Shown here: positions 16,529-25,991 of the stretch, piece by piece
How the letters are laid out: each line of letters opens with the position of its first letter
Position numbering within the stretch: position 1 is the stretch's first letter
From: Paraburkholderia sp. DHOC27
Lineage (GTDB): Bacteria; Pseudomonadota; Gammaproteobacteria; Burkholderiales; Burkholderiaceae
NCBI RefSeq assembly: GCF_003429005.1
Contig: NZ_QVQV01000007.1
Span: 186,001-250,000, forward strand
Direction: 5' to 3'
DNA length: 64,000 nucleotides
Program-made: the position numbers and the translations under genes
Notes under the pieces: generated by a model
Seen by the model: the letters and a program-made list of their open reading frames with translations, nothing else
What the model was told of the DNA's origin: nothing
Database searches by the model: none

Positions 16529-18460
16529 ATGGGACATCCAGCGCCCGCCGCATCCGGCGCCGAGGACAGCGGCAAGCCCGGCGAGCACCGGCCGGCCATC
16601 TATGGACTCGCGCTTGCGGCACTCGGCGTGGTGTACGGCGATATCGGCACCAGTCCGCTCTACACCCTGCAAACCGTGTTCGATCCAGGCAACGGACTGC
16701 CGATGAACGCGCAGAACATCGTGGGCATCGTCTCGCTGATCTTCTGGTCGCTTACGGTCGTGGTGTCGCTCAAATACGTGACGCTCATCCTGCGCGCCAA
16801 CAATCACGGCGAAGGCGGCATCATGGCCTTGCTGGCACTGGCCGCGTCTTCGGTGGCCAACCGGCCGCGCTTGCGGCATACGCTGCTCGCAGTCGGCGTC
16901 ATGGGTGCCGCGCTGTTCTACGGCGATGGCGTCATCACACCGGCCATCTCCGTGTTGAGCGCGGTGGAGGGTCTGGAGGTGGCGACGCCGTCGCTCAAAC
17001 CCTATGTGATCCCCGTCACGCTAGCCGCGCTGATCGCGCTCTTTCTCGCGCAACGGCGCGGCACGGGCGGCATCGGTGCTGTTTTCGGGCCGGTGATGGT
17101 GCTCTGGTTCGCCATCCTCGCGGCGGTGGGACTCGTCAATGTCATCCAGGTGCCGGTGATCCTCTATGCGCTCGACCCGTTCAAAGGACTCGAGTTCTGC
17201 CTGCAACACCGCTGGCTCGCCTTCGTCGCGCTGGGCGCAGTGGTGCTCTCGCTCACCGGCGCGGAGGCGCTGTATGCCGACATGGGACACTTCGGTGCGC
17301 GGCCCATCCGACTCACGTGGTTCGGTCTCGTGTTTCCGGCGCTCGCGCTGAATTACCTCGGCCAGGGTGCCCTGTTGCTGGGCGATCCCGGCGCGCTGCA
17401 AAATCCGTTTTACCGGCTATTTCCGCAGTGGGCGCTGTTTCCGATGATCGTGCTGTCGACGGTCGCAACCGTGATCGCATCGCAGGCCGTTATTTCGGGC
17501 ACCTATTCAATGACCAAGCAGGCCATGCAACTCGGCTTTCTGCCACGCATGAACGTCGTATATACCTCGTCGCGGGAAATCGGCCAGATCTACGTGCCGG
17601 GCATCAACTGGACACTGCTCATCGCGGTAGTCGCCGCCGTGCTCGGCTTCGGTTCATCCACCGCGCTCGGGTCCGCGTACGGCATTGCCGTGACCGGCAC
17701 CATGCTGATCACCACCCTGCTCACCTTCTTCGTCATACGCTACGCGTGGCACTACAACTGGCTGCTGTGCGTGGGCGCGACCGCGTTTTTCTTCGTCATC
17801 GACGCCACGTTCTTCTCGGCCAATCTGTTGAAGATTTCGCAGGGCGGCTGGTTCCCGCTCGTGATCGGCATGCTGATGTTCGGCATCATGACCACATGGG
17901 GACGTGGCTGGCAGATGATGGCGGACGAAGCGCGCGTGCGCGCCGGTACGACACCGCTCAAGCCGTTTCTGGAGTCGCTGCTCAGCAAATCACCCGTACG
18001 CGTGGATGGCATTGCCATTTTTCTCACGCCCGATACCAGTGGCGTTCCGCACGCACTCCTGAACAATCTGATGCACAACCGCGTGCTGCATCGACGCGTC
18101 GTGTTCCTCAATGTGACCACGCGCGAAGTGCCGTGGGTCTCGGCGAGCGAACGCGTCGCCGTGAAGCTGCTGTGCGAAGGCTGTTATCAGGTGACGGTGG
18201 TGTATGGCTTCAAGGACGAGGTCAACCTGCCGGATGCGTTGCAGCACCAGACCTGCAAGAGAGCGGGCCTGGTGTTCGATCTATCGGAGACCTCTTACTT
18301 CCTGAGCCGTGCCACGGTGGTGCCGGTTGGCGGCAAAGGCATGGCGCTGTGGCGTGAGCGATTGTTCGGCGTGATGCTGCATAACGTCGGCAACGTCTCT
18401 GCTTATTTCAAGTTGCCGACCAACCGCGTGATCGAACTGGGCGCGCGCGTGGAGATCTGA
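16529..18460 (+). CDS. kup: Low-affinity potassium transport protein Kup
   Basis: The 643-residue protein is a KUP/HAK/KT-family K+:H+ symporter of the inner membrane with about twelve helices and a cytoplasmic C-terminal domain. Family markers are GVVYGDIGTSPLYTLQTVF at residues 33-51, NNHGEGGIMALLAL, GALFYGDGVITPAISVLSA-like helix 4, and GAEALYADMGHFG. Length matches family members. GGGAGGAG lies just before the ATG. It is a single gene, divergent from the iron-receptor region and convergent with the following esterase. Confidence 0.97.
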   Translation: MGHPAPAASGAEDSGKPGEHRPAIYGLALAALGVVYGDIGTSPLYTLQTVFDPGNGLPMNAQNIVGIVSLIFWSLTVVVSLKYVTLILRANNHGEGGIMALLALAASSVANRPRLRHTLLAVGVMGAALFYGDGVITPAISVLSAVEGLEVATPSLKPYVIPVTLAALIALFLAQRRGTGGIGAVFGPVMVLWFAILAAVGLVNVIQVPVILYALDPFKGLEFCLQHRWLAFVALGAVVLSLTGAEALYADMGHFGARPIRLTWFGLVFPALALNYLGQGALLLGDPGALQNPFYRLFPQWALFPMIVLSTVATVIASQAVISGTYSMTKQAMQLGFLPRMNVVYTSSREIGQIYVPGINWTLLIAVVAAVLGFGSSTALGSAYGIAVTGTMLITTLLTFFVIRYAWHYNWLLCVGATAFFFVIDATFFSANLLKISQGGWFPLVIGMLMFGIMTTWGRGWQMMADEARVRAGTTPLKPFLESLLSKSPVRVDGIAIFLTPDTSGVPHALLNNLMHNRVLHRRVVFLNVTTREVPWVSASERVAVKLLCEGCYQVTVVYGFKDEVNLPDALQHQTCKRAGLVFDLSETSYFLSRATVVPVGGKGMALWRERLFGVMLHNVGNVSAYFKLPTNRVIELGARVEI

Positions 18461-18488
18461 CGCCGCTCATCTCAAACACGCTACCAGG

Positions 18489-19166
18489 TTACTTTGAGGA
18501 CGTCGCAAAGCGCGCGCCGAGCCAGTTGCGCAGCGCTTCGATTTCCTCCGCGCACACCGAATGCGGCATCGGATACGCCTGCCATTCGACCGGGCATCCT
18601 TGCGCGCGGGCGAAATCGCGGGCGGCTTCGCCGAGCTGGATGGGCAGAATGTCGTCGAACGTACCGTGTGCGGCGAAGATCGGCGTGTTGCGGTTGGCCT
18701 CGCTCGCGCGGCTTTCGATAAAACGTGACGACGGCACATAGCCCGACATCACGATCAGGCCGGCCAGCGCTTCAGGATGCGTGAGGCCAGCCGAATACGT
18801 CATCGCCCCGCCTTGCGAGAAGCCGGCAAGAAATATCTTCGAGGTGGCGATACCGCGCTGGTTTTGCGCTTCGATCAAGTGCCGCACCGTCGCGCAGGAC
18901 GCATCGATACCGGCTTCGTCGACTTGCCGCTCGATGCTGTCGAACGAACGAATGTCGTACCACGCCCGCATGACGTAGCCACTGTTCGCGGTCACGGCGA
19001 TCTCCGGCGCGTTGGGAAACACGAAGCGCACGGCGGGCGCCGCGCCGAGCTGCAACTCAGGAACGAGCGGTACGAAATCGTTGGCGTCCGCGCCGAGACC
19101 GTGCATCAGGATCACGGCGTACTCTGGATTGGGGGCGGTTTCGATTTCGATGGGGGGCGTGGACAT
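18489..19166 (-). CDS. Alpha/beta-hydrolase carboxylesterase (phospholipase/carboxylesterase family)
   Basis: The 225-residue protein matches the small bacterial carboxylesterase family (Pseudomonas EstB / YpfH-like). It has the oxyanion loop LMHGLGADANDF near residue 25, the nucleophile elbow GFSQGGAM near 118, and Asp/His of the triad in the HGTFDDILP and MPHSVC segments. Substrates are usually short acyl esters. The start MSTPPIEIE at 19166 is chosen because GGAAG precedes it by six bases, although an ATG four codons earlier is in frame. It converges with kup, only 28 bases apart. Confidence 0.9.
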   Translation of the reverse strand: MSTPPIEIETAPNPEYAVILMHGLGADANDFVPLVPELQLGAAPAVRFVFPNAPEIAVTANSGYVMRAWYDIRSFDSIERQVDEAGIDASCATVRHLIEAQNQRGIATSKIFLAGFSQGGAMTYSAGLTHPEALAGLIVMSGYVPSSRFIESRASEANRNTPIFAAHGTFDDILPIQLGEAARDFARAQGCPVEWQAYPMPHSVCAEEIEALRNWLGARFATSSK

Positions 19167-19447
19167 AGAAGCTTCCATGTTGAGTTGGGATCGGTGAACA
19201 GATTGGATGCAGCGCGGTGCGGCCTGAATATGCGCTCAACGTAACGATGCTACCTCAATGCGTCGGTCGCATTGGCTGCAACCTTATTCTGCGACCTTAC
19301 TAACACCCGCACAGCGCGCCTCTTCAGCGCCCACCTAATAAGCTTGACGTTGTCTCGCCGTTTCGGCTACCGTACCTATCGCTTTGCAGCGCTTTGCGGC
19401 CCCCCGTCGATCGCAGCCTGCATGCCCAGCGAGGGAGGCGATCACCG

Positions 19448-20794
19448 ATGACCCAGGCCCGTGCGGTTCTCGTGGCAGCACTACTTTCAACGCTTCTTGC
19501 AACGGCGCTCAGCGCCCCGTCTCATGCGGCAGACGCCGCCTGCATACCGCCGCAGGCCTCGGTTCCGGCAGGTGCCAACACAACGGACCCAATGGCGCCG
19601 TTCTTCATCGACACCGCCGGGCTCGACCTCAAGACCACGCCGCCCACGCGCGATCCGCACAACCCCAAATATCCGCAGGCCACCGAGCTGCCCGATGGCC
19701 AGATTCCGTCCGCGACCAGTGACGGCAATTTCATCATCGGCGCCACGCATCCCCCGGCGCCGGAAACGGTGGCTGAAGCCAGCGTGCCGCATGGCACGAT
19801 CCACACCTTCACCATGACTTCGGCAGATAGCGTGATCTATCGCCCCGGCATGATTCGGGACGATTTACCCGATTGCCGAAACTCAGCGGTCGCTTCTGCC
19901 GCCACCGCGCCGGGTGACAAATCCGATCTGCTGGTGCCCGCGAGCCATGCCGGCAGCTGGACCCGCGAAGTCGACGTGTATGTGCCGGCCGATTACGTTC
20001 CGGGCACGGCTGCGCCTTTCATCGTGTATGGCGACGGTGGCCCGCATGGCTTCTTCAAGGCGCAGATGCTGTTCAACGTGCTCGACAACCTGATTCATGC
20101 GCACAAGCTGCCGCCCATGATCGCCATCGGCATTGGCGCCGGCGGACAGGATGCGCAAGGCAGCGAACGGGGCCGCGAATACGACGCGGTGTCCGGCACC
20201 TACGCGCAGTGGGTCGAGCAGGAAGTGCTGCCGCGTGTCGAACAGGACGCACATGTGCGCTTGACGAAGGACCCGGACGGGCGCGCCACGATGGGCATCA
20301 GTTCCAGCGCCGCCGCCGCGTTCAGCATGGCCTGGTTCCGGCCCGACCTCTATCACCGGGTGCTCGGCTACTCGCCCACGATGGTGAACCAGCAATGGCC
20401 GCATGACACCGCCCTGCCCGGCGGCGCGTGGCAATACCACAGTGCGTGGCCGGGGCCCGTGAAAGCGAATCTCACCGTGTCGGGCATCAACGTCACGCCC
20501 GCCACGGCGTCGAACGGCGCGCCGCTGATCCCGAATACGCCGCGCCAACCGATCCGCTACTGGTTCGAGGTGGGCGATCGCGACCTGTTCTATCCGGTTG
20601 CGCCGCTCGCCGACGGCATGCATGACTGGACTCTCGCGAACGAGGACATGGCGCGCGTGCTCGCCGCGAAGGGCTACGCCTATCAGTTCGTGTTTTCACG
20701 CAACGCGGGCCACGTCGACCCGGCTACGGTTGCGCAAACGCTCGCCGAAGCACTCGAATGGGTGTGGAAGGATTATCCGGCGCCCGTGCATTGA
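19448..20794 (+). CDS. Secreted enterochelin-esterase-like hydrolase
   Basis: The 448-residue protein has a signal peptide (MTQARAVLVAALLSTLL, cleavage near SHAADA) and then an esterase-D/Fes-like alpha/beta-hydrolase domain from about residue 160. Visible features are the PFIVYGDGGPHGFF oxyanion strand, the nucleophile elbow MGISSSAAAAFS, an aspartate in FEVGDRDLFYP and the final histidine in NAGHVDP. Relatives cleave ferric-siderophore esters, but substrates in this exported subgroup are unknown. GGAGG lies eleven bases before the ATG, which favours it over the frame's upstream ATG. The preceding 200 bases hold no gene. Confidence 0.85.
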   Translation: MTQARAVLVAALLSTLLATALSAPSHAADAACIPPQASVPAGANTTDPMAPFFIDTAGLDLKTTPPTRDPHNPKYPQATELPDGQIPSATSDGNFIIGATHPPAPETVAEASVPHGTIHTFTMTSADSVIYRPGMIRDDLPDCRNSAVASAATAPGDKSDLLVPASHAGSWTREVDVYVPADYVPGTAAPFIVYGDGGPHGFFKAQMLFNVLDNLIHAHKLPPMIAIGIGAGGQDAQGSERGREYDAVSGTYAQWVEQEVLPRVEQDAHVRLTKDPDGRATMGISSSAAAAFSMAWFRPDLYHRVLGYSPTMVNQQWPHDTALPGGAWQYHSAWPGPVKANLTVSGINVTPATASNGAPLIPNTPRQPIRYWFEVGDRDLFYPVAPLADGMHDWTLANEDMARVLAAKGYAYQFVFSRNAGHVDPATVAQTLAEALEWVWKDYPAPVH

Positions 20795-20877
20795 GCGAGA
20801 CCTTGCCATCCACGCCCCTGCTCTCTGCTGATCGAAACCAGCCGGCCCGTTCCGTGTCGAGACAAAGGAATCACCCC

Positions 20878-21366
20878 ATGCCGAGCCTCGAGGCAACGCG
20901 ACCGGCTACGCTGATCGATGCGGTCTGGCGCCTCGGGCTGCGCGTCGGCTTCCGCCTGGCGCGCATCTGGTGGCACATCCGGAGGCCACGTCATGAAGGT
21001 GCGCTGGTGGCCCTCTATGTTGGCGAGGCCTTGCTGCTGGTGAAGTCGTCGTATCGCGCCGAATGGAATTTCCCCGGTGGCAGCATGCACGCCGGTGAGC
21101 CGCCCGAGGCGGCAGCGCAACGCGAAATGGAAGAAGAGATTGGTCTGCCGGCGTACCCACTGGTCGCCGCAGGCAGCGCCAGCGGCAACTGGGACGGACG
21201 CAAGGACAAGGTGTATTTCTTCGAACTGCACCTGGACGGTTTGCCGGAGTTGCAGCTCGACAATCGCGAGATCGTTGCAGCGCGCCTCGCCTTGCCCGAT
21301 GAGCTGCATCACATGCCACTCACCGACGCGGTCGTCGCCTATCTCGCCAGGCAGCGCGCCCACTGA
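20878..21366 (+). CDS. Nudix hydrolase
   Basis: The 162-residue protein contains a complete Nudix box at about residues 69-91, with the pattern G-x5-E-x7-REMEEEIGL. Nudix enzymes hydrolyse nucleoside diphosphates linked to another moiety; the substrate cannot be told here. A basic, amphipathic N-terminal stretch (RLGLRVGFRLARIWWHIRRPRH) precedes the domain and might associate with the membrane. AAAGGA precedes the ATG. It follows the esterase gene by 83 bases on the same strand and may be co-transcribed. Confidence 0.9.
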   Translation: MPSLEATRPATLIDAVWRLGLRVGFRLARIWWHIRRPRHEGALVALYVGEALLLVKSSYRAEWNFPGGSMHAGEPPEAAAQREMEEEIGLPAYPLVAAGSASGNWDGRKDKVYFFELHLDGLPELQLDNREIVAARLALPDELHHMPLTDAVVAYLARQRAH

Positions 21367-21416
21367 ACGCACGCATCGAGCACCTGCGTGTGGCACGTAG
21401 GTTCAACCCATGAATG

Positions 21417-21450
21417 AAAAGCCTTGACCCGGCATCACCGGGCGAAGGCT
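21417..21450 (-). terminator. Intrinsic terminator downstream of the ADH remnant
   Basis: On the minus strand AGCCTT-cg-CCCGG and CCGGG-tc-AAGGCT form a stem interrupted by one internal loop, followed by TTTT. It lies just beyond the alcohol dehydrogenase remnant's stop and could also stop the convergent Nudix transcript. Confidence 0.75.
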
Positions 21451-21462
21451 CATCACGCTCGA

Positions 21463-21828
21463 TCAGGCCGCTTCTTTCAACGAGGCCATGTCGATGACGA
21501 AGCGGTATTTCACATCGCTTTTCAGCATCCGCTCGAAGGCCACTTCGACATCCTGCATCTGAATCATTTCGATGTCGGCGAGGATACGGTGTTGCGCGCA
21601 GAAATCCAGCATCTCCTGCGTCTCTTCGATACCGCCGATCAGCGAACCCGCGATGCTGCGACGCCCGCCGATCAATCCCGCCACCGACGGCGACGGATGC
21701 GGGTCCTCAGGAATCCCAACCAGTGTCAGCGTTCCGTCGAGCTTGAGCAGCGAGGTGTAGGCATCCAGATCATGCGGAATGGCCACCGTATTGATGATCA
21801 GGTCGAAGCTGCGCGCGTGCGCATTCAT
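21463..21828 (-). pseudogene. Zinc alcohol dehydrogenase remnant (C-terminal third)
   Basis: The readable frame gives about 120 residues matching the C-terminal part of a cinnamyl-alcohol-dehydrogenase/YahK-like zinc enzyme: FDLIINTVAIPHDLDAYTSLL, TLVGIPEDPHPSP, GSLIGGIEETQEMLDFCAQH and KYRFVIDMASL (first item split at helix ends). Intact enzymes are about 350 residues; the catalytic zinc domain and the Rossmann GxGxxG are missing. Upstream sequence to about 22100 shows no continuation in any frame. A terminator remains downstream. It is most likely a decayed gene left by a deletion. Confidence 0.8.
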
Positions 21829-22126
21829 TTGCGCCGGATCGCGCCCATGACTGACGCGCTAAGCCAGGCTCGACCACGTTCGACCGCGCTCCGGCGTCCA
21901 TCCTGATTGCGGCCAGGTCACAGCAGCCCGCATCACATTCGTCCCCAATTCGCGGCGTGCTCCGGCGCTGCGCGTCCGCGCATTGCATTGCTTCAGTATG
22001 TCCTGTCAAGTCGCGCAGCATCGCAGCGAAACGACTGTGGTGAAAACACACAACGCGTAGTTTGCGCTGATTACGCCGCAAACGATTGCTTATACTCTCT
22101 GCACCTCTTTCTCCGAGGCGCATGAT
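21829..22126. other. 298-base spacer beyond the ADH remnant
   Basis: No gene or recognisable remnant of the missing dehydrogenase N terminus was found. The right end, AT-richer around 22040-22110 with TTGCTTATACTCT, is the likely promoter of the following plus-strand gene. Confidence 0.4.
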
Positions 22127-22801
22127 ATGCGGCAAGATTGGCTTCAATTTTTCCAGCGAATCGACTGGAACAGTCCGGTAACTTTGGCGCTGACCTCAGC
22201 GGCCGTTGGCTCCGCCATCACACTCACGTGGCTGTCGTTGCGGGATGCCGGCGATCGCAAGCGCAAGCGGCGCGACACCGCGCTGGAAGTCGCGCTATCG
22301 CTCGAAAGTTACGCCCGTACCTGCCGAACCATGATGCACAAGGCGGCCTGGGCAGCGGCGCAACATGGCAGCCCGTCAGGACGCGACGCCAGCAGGAGCG
22401 TCGTCATGCCCACCTTCGCCTATCCCGACAAACTTCACTGGCACGTCATGAGCGGCAAGGTCATCTCCGAGCTGCGCGAGTACCCGGCAACCGTGCACGG
22501 CGCGCGAGAGTATCTGGAGGCGTTCCGCGAATTCGGTGAACCGCTCGACCTGTGCGGACAGGTTGAATACGAATGCGCGAAGGCAGCAATGGCGGCGTTG
22601 GCCCTTGCCCGCGCCACCCGGCGGCGGCACGGCGCGGCAAGCTGGAGACCCGGCGCCAAAGACTCGGCGCTGGAGCGCGAACTGTCCGACTTCATTGCGA
22701 ACGCGGAAGAAAAACGCAAGGCGTCGCTCGACCATCGCGCCGAGCTGGCCCTCGACCGGCGCGGCGATGCGCAGGCGTTCAAGCACGCGCTGAGTGCCTG
22801 A
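22127..22801 (+). CDS. Hypothetical single-pass membrane protein
   Basis: The 224-residue product has one hydrophobic helix near residues 17-36 (VTLALTSAAVGSAITLTWLSL) followed by a very basic stretch RDAGDRKRKRRDT, so the C-terminal 180 residues are probably cytoplasmic. That part is helical, with EVALSLESYARTC and a charged end that may form a coiled coil. I do not recognise a family. Similar unnamed proteins exist in Paraburkholderia by impression only. Its last codons lie in a 19-bp direct repeat that continues past the stop. Confidence 0.7.
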   Translation: MRQDWLQFFQRIDWNSPVTLALTSAAVGSAITLTWLSLRDAGDRKRKRRDTALEVALSLESYARTCRTMMHKAAWAAAQHGSPSGRDASRSVVMPTFAYPDKLHWHVMSGKVISELREYPATVHGAREYLEAFREFGEPLDLCGQVEYECAKAAMAALALARATRRRHGAASWRPGAKDSALERELSDFIANAEEKRKASLDHRAELALDRRGDAQAFKHALSA

Positions 22802-22833
22802 TTCCGCGCCTGATTGAGTGCCCGATTCCGCGC
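22791..22833. repeat. 19-bp direct repeat over the stop codon
   Basis: TGAGTGCCTGATTCCGCGC (22791-22809) recurs with one mismatch at 22815-22833, a period of 24 bases. The first copy contains the end of the hypothetical membrane-protein gene, so duplication of the gene's tail is the simplest origin. Confidence 0.7.
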
Positions 22834-22949
22834 GAATCGGCAAGCGCACGCACAGACAGACCCGAGCACTCCGGCGGCCATACGCGGCCGCCGCGTGCTG
22901 GCAGCCGGGTCTCCGCTTTTCGGTCCCCAAGCCTCTCAGCGCCTCTACC

Positions 22950-25145
22950 TCAAGCCTCGGTCAACGTGATAAAGATGCGCGCGTTCATCTCGGCAAAATT
23001 GCCGGTGAGCGTCGCGTCGTGGCCCTTCACGATGGCGCTGGCAATGTAGAGCCCCAGTCCCAGACCGCCGCGGTTGTTCGGGTTGTCGAGCGAGCCGCTC
23101 TTGAAAGGGTCGGTGAGCCGTTCGAACGACGCAGCCGGCTTCTTCAAGAGACGGTTGCGTATTTCAATGGTCGTGGTCTTGCCTTCGACGCTCGCCAGCA
23201 GTTCGATAGGGAAACTCGTGTCGCCGTGCTGGCGCGCATTGCTGATCAGATTGGTGAGCGCCTGATTGAAGCGGTCCGGGTCGACCAGCACGTCGCCCAG
23301 ATCGGCGGGGAGCTGCGTGACGATGGTGACGTTCGGATGAGCGAGGCGATTCTGCTCGACGGTGGATTCGAGCAGTTCTCCCAACCCAACCCGTTCCCGC
23401 GTCATGCCCAGACCCACGCCTGAACGGATGCGGCTCACGTCGAGAATGTAGTTGATCAGCGACTGCATCCGCCGGGTCGATCCTTCGACACGTTTAGCCG
23501 TGTCGTTCGAGGTCGCCAGCCCGCGTCCCATCAGTTGCACGGCCATGTTGATAGCCTGCAGCGGATTGCGCAGATCGTGTCCAAGCGTGGCGAGCAGCGT
23601 GGTTCTTGCGCGCTCGGCTTCCCGCATGCGCTGCAAGGCGACGTCCTGCAGGATGACCTTCAGCTCGCGGGCGGCCGAGCGGTCCATGCCCGACCACTCG
23701 CGGCTGCGGCCCCGTACGGTCTGCTTCCAGACTTCGAACGAGCCGCGCGGCGTGAGCCGGGCGCCGTTCGGCCCGGACGCGATCACCTTGTCCGGCGGTC
23801 CGGCCCAATTGATGGTTTCGACCAGTTCCCGGCGCATCCACATGATGGTGATGCGCGCGTCGCCCACCATCTGGATGGCGAGACAGCCCGCAATCGGCCC
23901 CTCGGGCGTGCTGATGGGCGCAAGCTCCGGCAGATCCTCCGTGAGCGACTGGCTGACCAGCGTATCCTGGCGCGTCGAGGTCATGTGATCGGCGAGCGCG
24001 CGCAACGCTTCGATGCTGGTGGCCTTGCTGCTGCCAAGCGAGACCACTTCGTGATCGACCACGGCCATCACGCATTCGCAGTCGATCAGCGCGGACACGT
24101 CGTCCGCGGCCGACAACAGCCCCATCAGCGCCTCTTCGGCATGCGCCAGTTCCGTGGCGATCTGCGCCCGCAGATCGTGGACGCGCCGCTCGTCGAGCGA
24201 ACGCTGCCGGGCGTCGATCTGCGCGATCAGGATCGACACCACCTGCGTGAGCACCGTGCAGGACAGACGAACTGCGTGCGACGCCCGGTGCGCCGTCATG
24301 TGATGACACGCGAACAATCCCCAGAGCTGGCCGTCCACCACGATGGAGATGCTCATGGACGCGCCCACGCCCATGTTCTTCAGATACTCGATATGGATGG
24401 GCGACACGCTGCGCAGCACGGCGTAACTCAGGTCGTAGGGCGCGTTGGTGCGGGGGTGCAACGACGGCTGGATGGTGACCGGCTTCGCCTCGACCGAGGC
24501 GATCTGGCGGATCGGGTTCAGCACATACAGGCGTCGTGCCTGCGCCGGAATATCGCCGGCCGGGTAGCGTTGATGCAGATACGGCGCCAGGTCCTCGCGC
24601 CGCGCTTCACCAATCACTTCGCCGCTGCCGTCGGACAGGAAGCGATAACCCATGACCCGGTCAAAACCGGTCATCGTGCGAATCGTCTCCGCCGCGGATT
24701 GCAGCAGCGCGGCCGGGTTGGAGTACTGGGTCGATTGCAGGCGTTGAATCGCGCGCTGGGCATACAGCGCGAACTGCGACGCGGGCGGTGCGTCCGCTGA
24801 CAGCTGCTCGAATTCGGCCACCAGCATGTCGCCCGACCAGTGCGTGATCAAGTCGAAGCGCTCACCGTTCGCGCCGTCGCATTCCACGGCGTCCGCGGGC
24901 TTGGCGGGGTCGGCCAGTGCCTCGAAGATGGTTTGCCGGGCCAGCGGCGTGACATGCGCGTCCGTCAAGCGCTCGCCCATTGCGGGCAATGCGCCGAGCA
25001 GCTCCGGCGCATTGGTGCTGGCAGCCACCAGATGCCCCGCCGGGTCGAAACAGAGGAGCGCGCCGTGCGGCTGCACCAGACCCAGCGCGTGAATCGGCTC
25101 CTGGTCGCAGTTCGCCACGATTTCGGAAAGCGTTTCGTTTTCCAT
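22950..25145 (-). CDS. bphP: Bacteriophytochrome histidine kinase
   Basis: This 731-residue red/far-red photoreceptor has the order PAS-GAF-PHY-HisKA-HATPase. Cys13 in NCDQEPIHALG is the expected biliverdin attachment site, followed by QPHGALL. The GAF region carries RYPAGDIPAQARRLYVLNPI, and the PHY tongue carries TPRGSFEVWKQ. The kinase H-box is GHDLRNPLQAI with His at about 523, then an N-box LTNLISNARQHG and G-box RGGLGLGLYIAS. The start at MENETLSEI is chosen for the family's normal distance to Cys13. No haem oxygenase or response regulator gene lies nearby, so partners are elsewhere. It is divergent from a cytochrome b gene. Confidence 0.95.
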   Translation of the reverse strand: MENETLSEIVANCDQEPIHALGLVQPHGALLCFDPAGHLVAASTNAPELLGALPAMGERLTDAHVTPLARQTIFEALADPAKPADAVECDGANGERFDLITHWSGDMLVAEFEQLSADAPPASQFALYAQRAIQRLQSTQYSNPAALLQSAAETIRTMTGFDRVMGYRFLSDGSGEVIGEARREDLAPYLHQRYPAGDIPAQARRLYVLNPIRQIASVEAKPVTIQPSLHPRTNAPYDLSYAVLRSVSPIHIEYLKNMGVGASMSISIVVDGQLWGLFACHHMTAHRASHAVRLSCTVLTQVVSILIAQIDARQRSLDERRVHDLRAQIATELAHAEEALMGLLSAADDVSALIDCECVMAVVDHEVVSLGSSKATSIEALRALADHMTSTRQDTLVSQSLTEDLPELAPISTPEGPIAGCLAIQMVGDARITIMWMRRELVETINWAGPPDKVIASGPNGARLTPRGSFEVWKQTVRGRSREWSGMDRSAARELKVILQDVALQRMREAERARTTLLATLGHDLRNPLQAINMAVQLMGRGLATSNDTAKRVEGSTRRMQSLINYILDVSRIRSGVGLGMTRERVGLGELLESTVEQNRLAHPNVTIVTQLPADLGDVLVDPDRFNQALTNLISNARQHGDTSFPIELLASVEGKTTTIEIRNRLLKKPAASFERLTDPFKSGSLDNPNNRGGLGLGLYIASAIVKGHDATLTGNFAEMNARIFITLTEA

Positions 25146-25395
25146 GAAGAAGTCGGCCCCCGGCGACGCACGCAATTGATGTAGTCGCACAGTTTGCCAC
25201 AAAGGCCTGTTCGCCCGGACAGCCGGCATTGGCCTTCGTTGTTGCGGTGTCGCGCTGCATCCGGCTCGGTCATTTGACCGATACCGCCCCGCCCGCCCGA
25301 CTGACATCCTTACGACCAGTCCCAACTCTGTCAGCTCGCCGCGCCATCCCAATGCGTTCGCCACTGCCAACCCGGTCATTGTCCATGAGGTCATC

Positions 25396-25989
25396 GTGAG
25401 TCACGCCACCATTCACCCCGCGTGGGTGCGCATTTTTCACTGGATCAATGCCGCCGCCGTGATCGCGATGTGCCTGAGCGGCTGGGCCGTGTACAACGCC
25501 TCGCCGATCTTCACCGCGCTGCGGTTCCCGCCCTCCATCACGCTGGGAGGCTGGCTTGGCGGTGCGCTGCTGTGGCACTTCGCGGTCATGTGGGTGCTGG
25601 TCGGCAACTTTCTCGTCTATCTGGCACTGGGTGTGACCACCGGCCGTCTGCACCGGAAGCTGCTGCCGGTGAGCCCGCGCGCGTTCGCCTCCGACCTCGT
25701 CGCGGCCCTGCGCGGCAAGCTCAGTCACGGTGACTTCAGCCAGTACAACACCGTGCAAAAGGTCGCGTATCTCGTGGTGATCGCCAACATCGTGCTGGTC
25801 GTGCTGTCGGGCCTGACGATCTGGAAGCCCGTGCAATTCCCGTTGCTCAGGACCTTGATGGGCGGTTTCGACAACGCCCGTGTGGTTCATTTCGCGGCCA
25901 TGAGCATCCTGGTCGGCTTTTTCGTGGTGCATGTCGCGATGGTCGCGCTCGTGCCGCGCTCCTTGCTCACCATGATTCGAGGCCGGTAA
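25396..25989 (+). CDS. Cytochrome b561-type membrane subunit (copy A)
   Basis: This 197-residue inner-membrane protein has four or five helices and histidines placed as b-haem ligands: VRIFHWINA near residue 15, LLWHFAVMW near 58, ARVVHFAAM near 163 and VVHVAMVAL near 178. It would pass electrons from the quinone pool to the periplasmic molybdoenzyme encoded next, as YedZ/MsrQ-type partners do. The start is GTG at 25396, with GAGG six bases upstream. The stop is two bases before the next ATG. It is clearly related to the minus-strand gene at 45266-45892 (same motifs, e.g. the ending VPRSLLTMIRGR). Confidence 0.88.
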   Translation: MSHATIHPAWVRIFHWINAAAVIAMCLSGWAVYNASPIFTALRFPPSITLGGWLGGALLWHFAVMWVLVGNFLVYLALGVTTGRLHRKLLPVSPRAFASDLVAALRGKLSHGDFSQYNTVQKVAYLVVIANIVLVVLSGLTIWKPVQFPLLRTLMGGFDNARVVHFAAMSILVGFFVVHVAMVALVPRSLLTMIRGR

Positions 25990-25991
25990 GC

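Noticed and set aside
16415..17401. Minus-strand frames opposite kup
   Set aside because: Kup is unambiguous on the plus strand; these are GC-driven antisense frames without homology.
22791..22833. Possible attachment site or transposon target duplication
   Set aside because: The two copies are 24 bp apart with no element between them, so this is a local duplication only.
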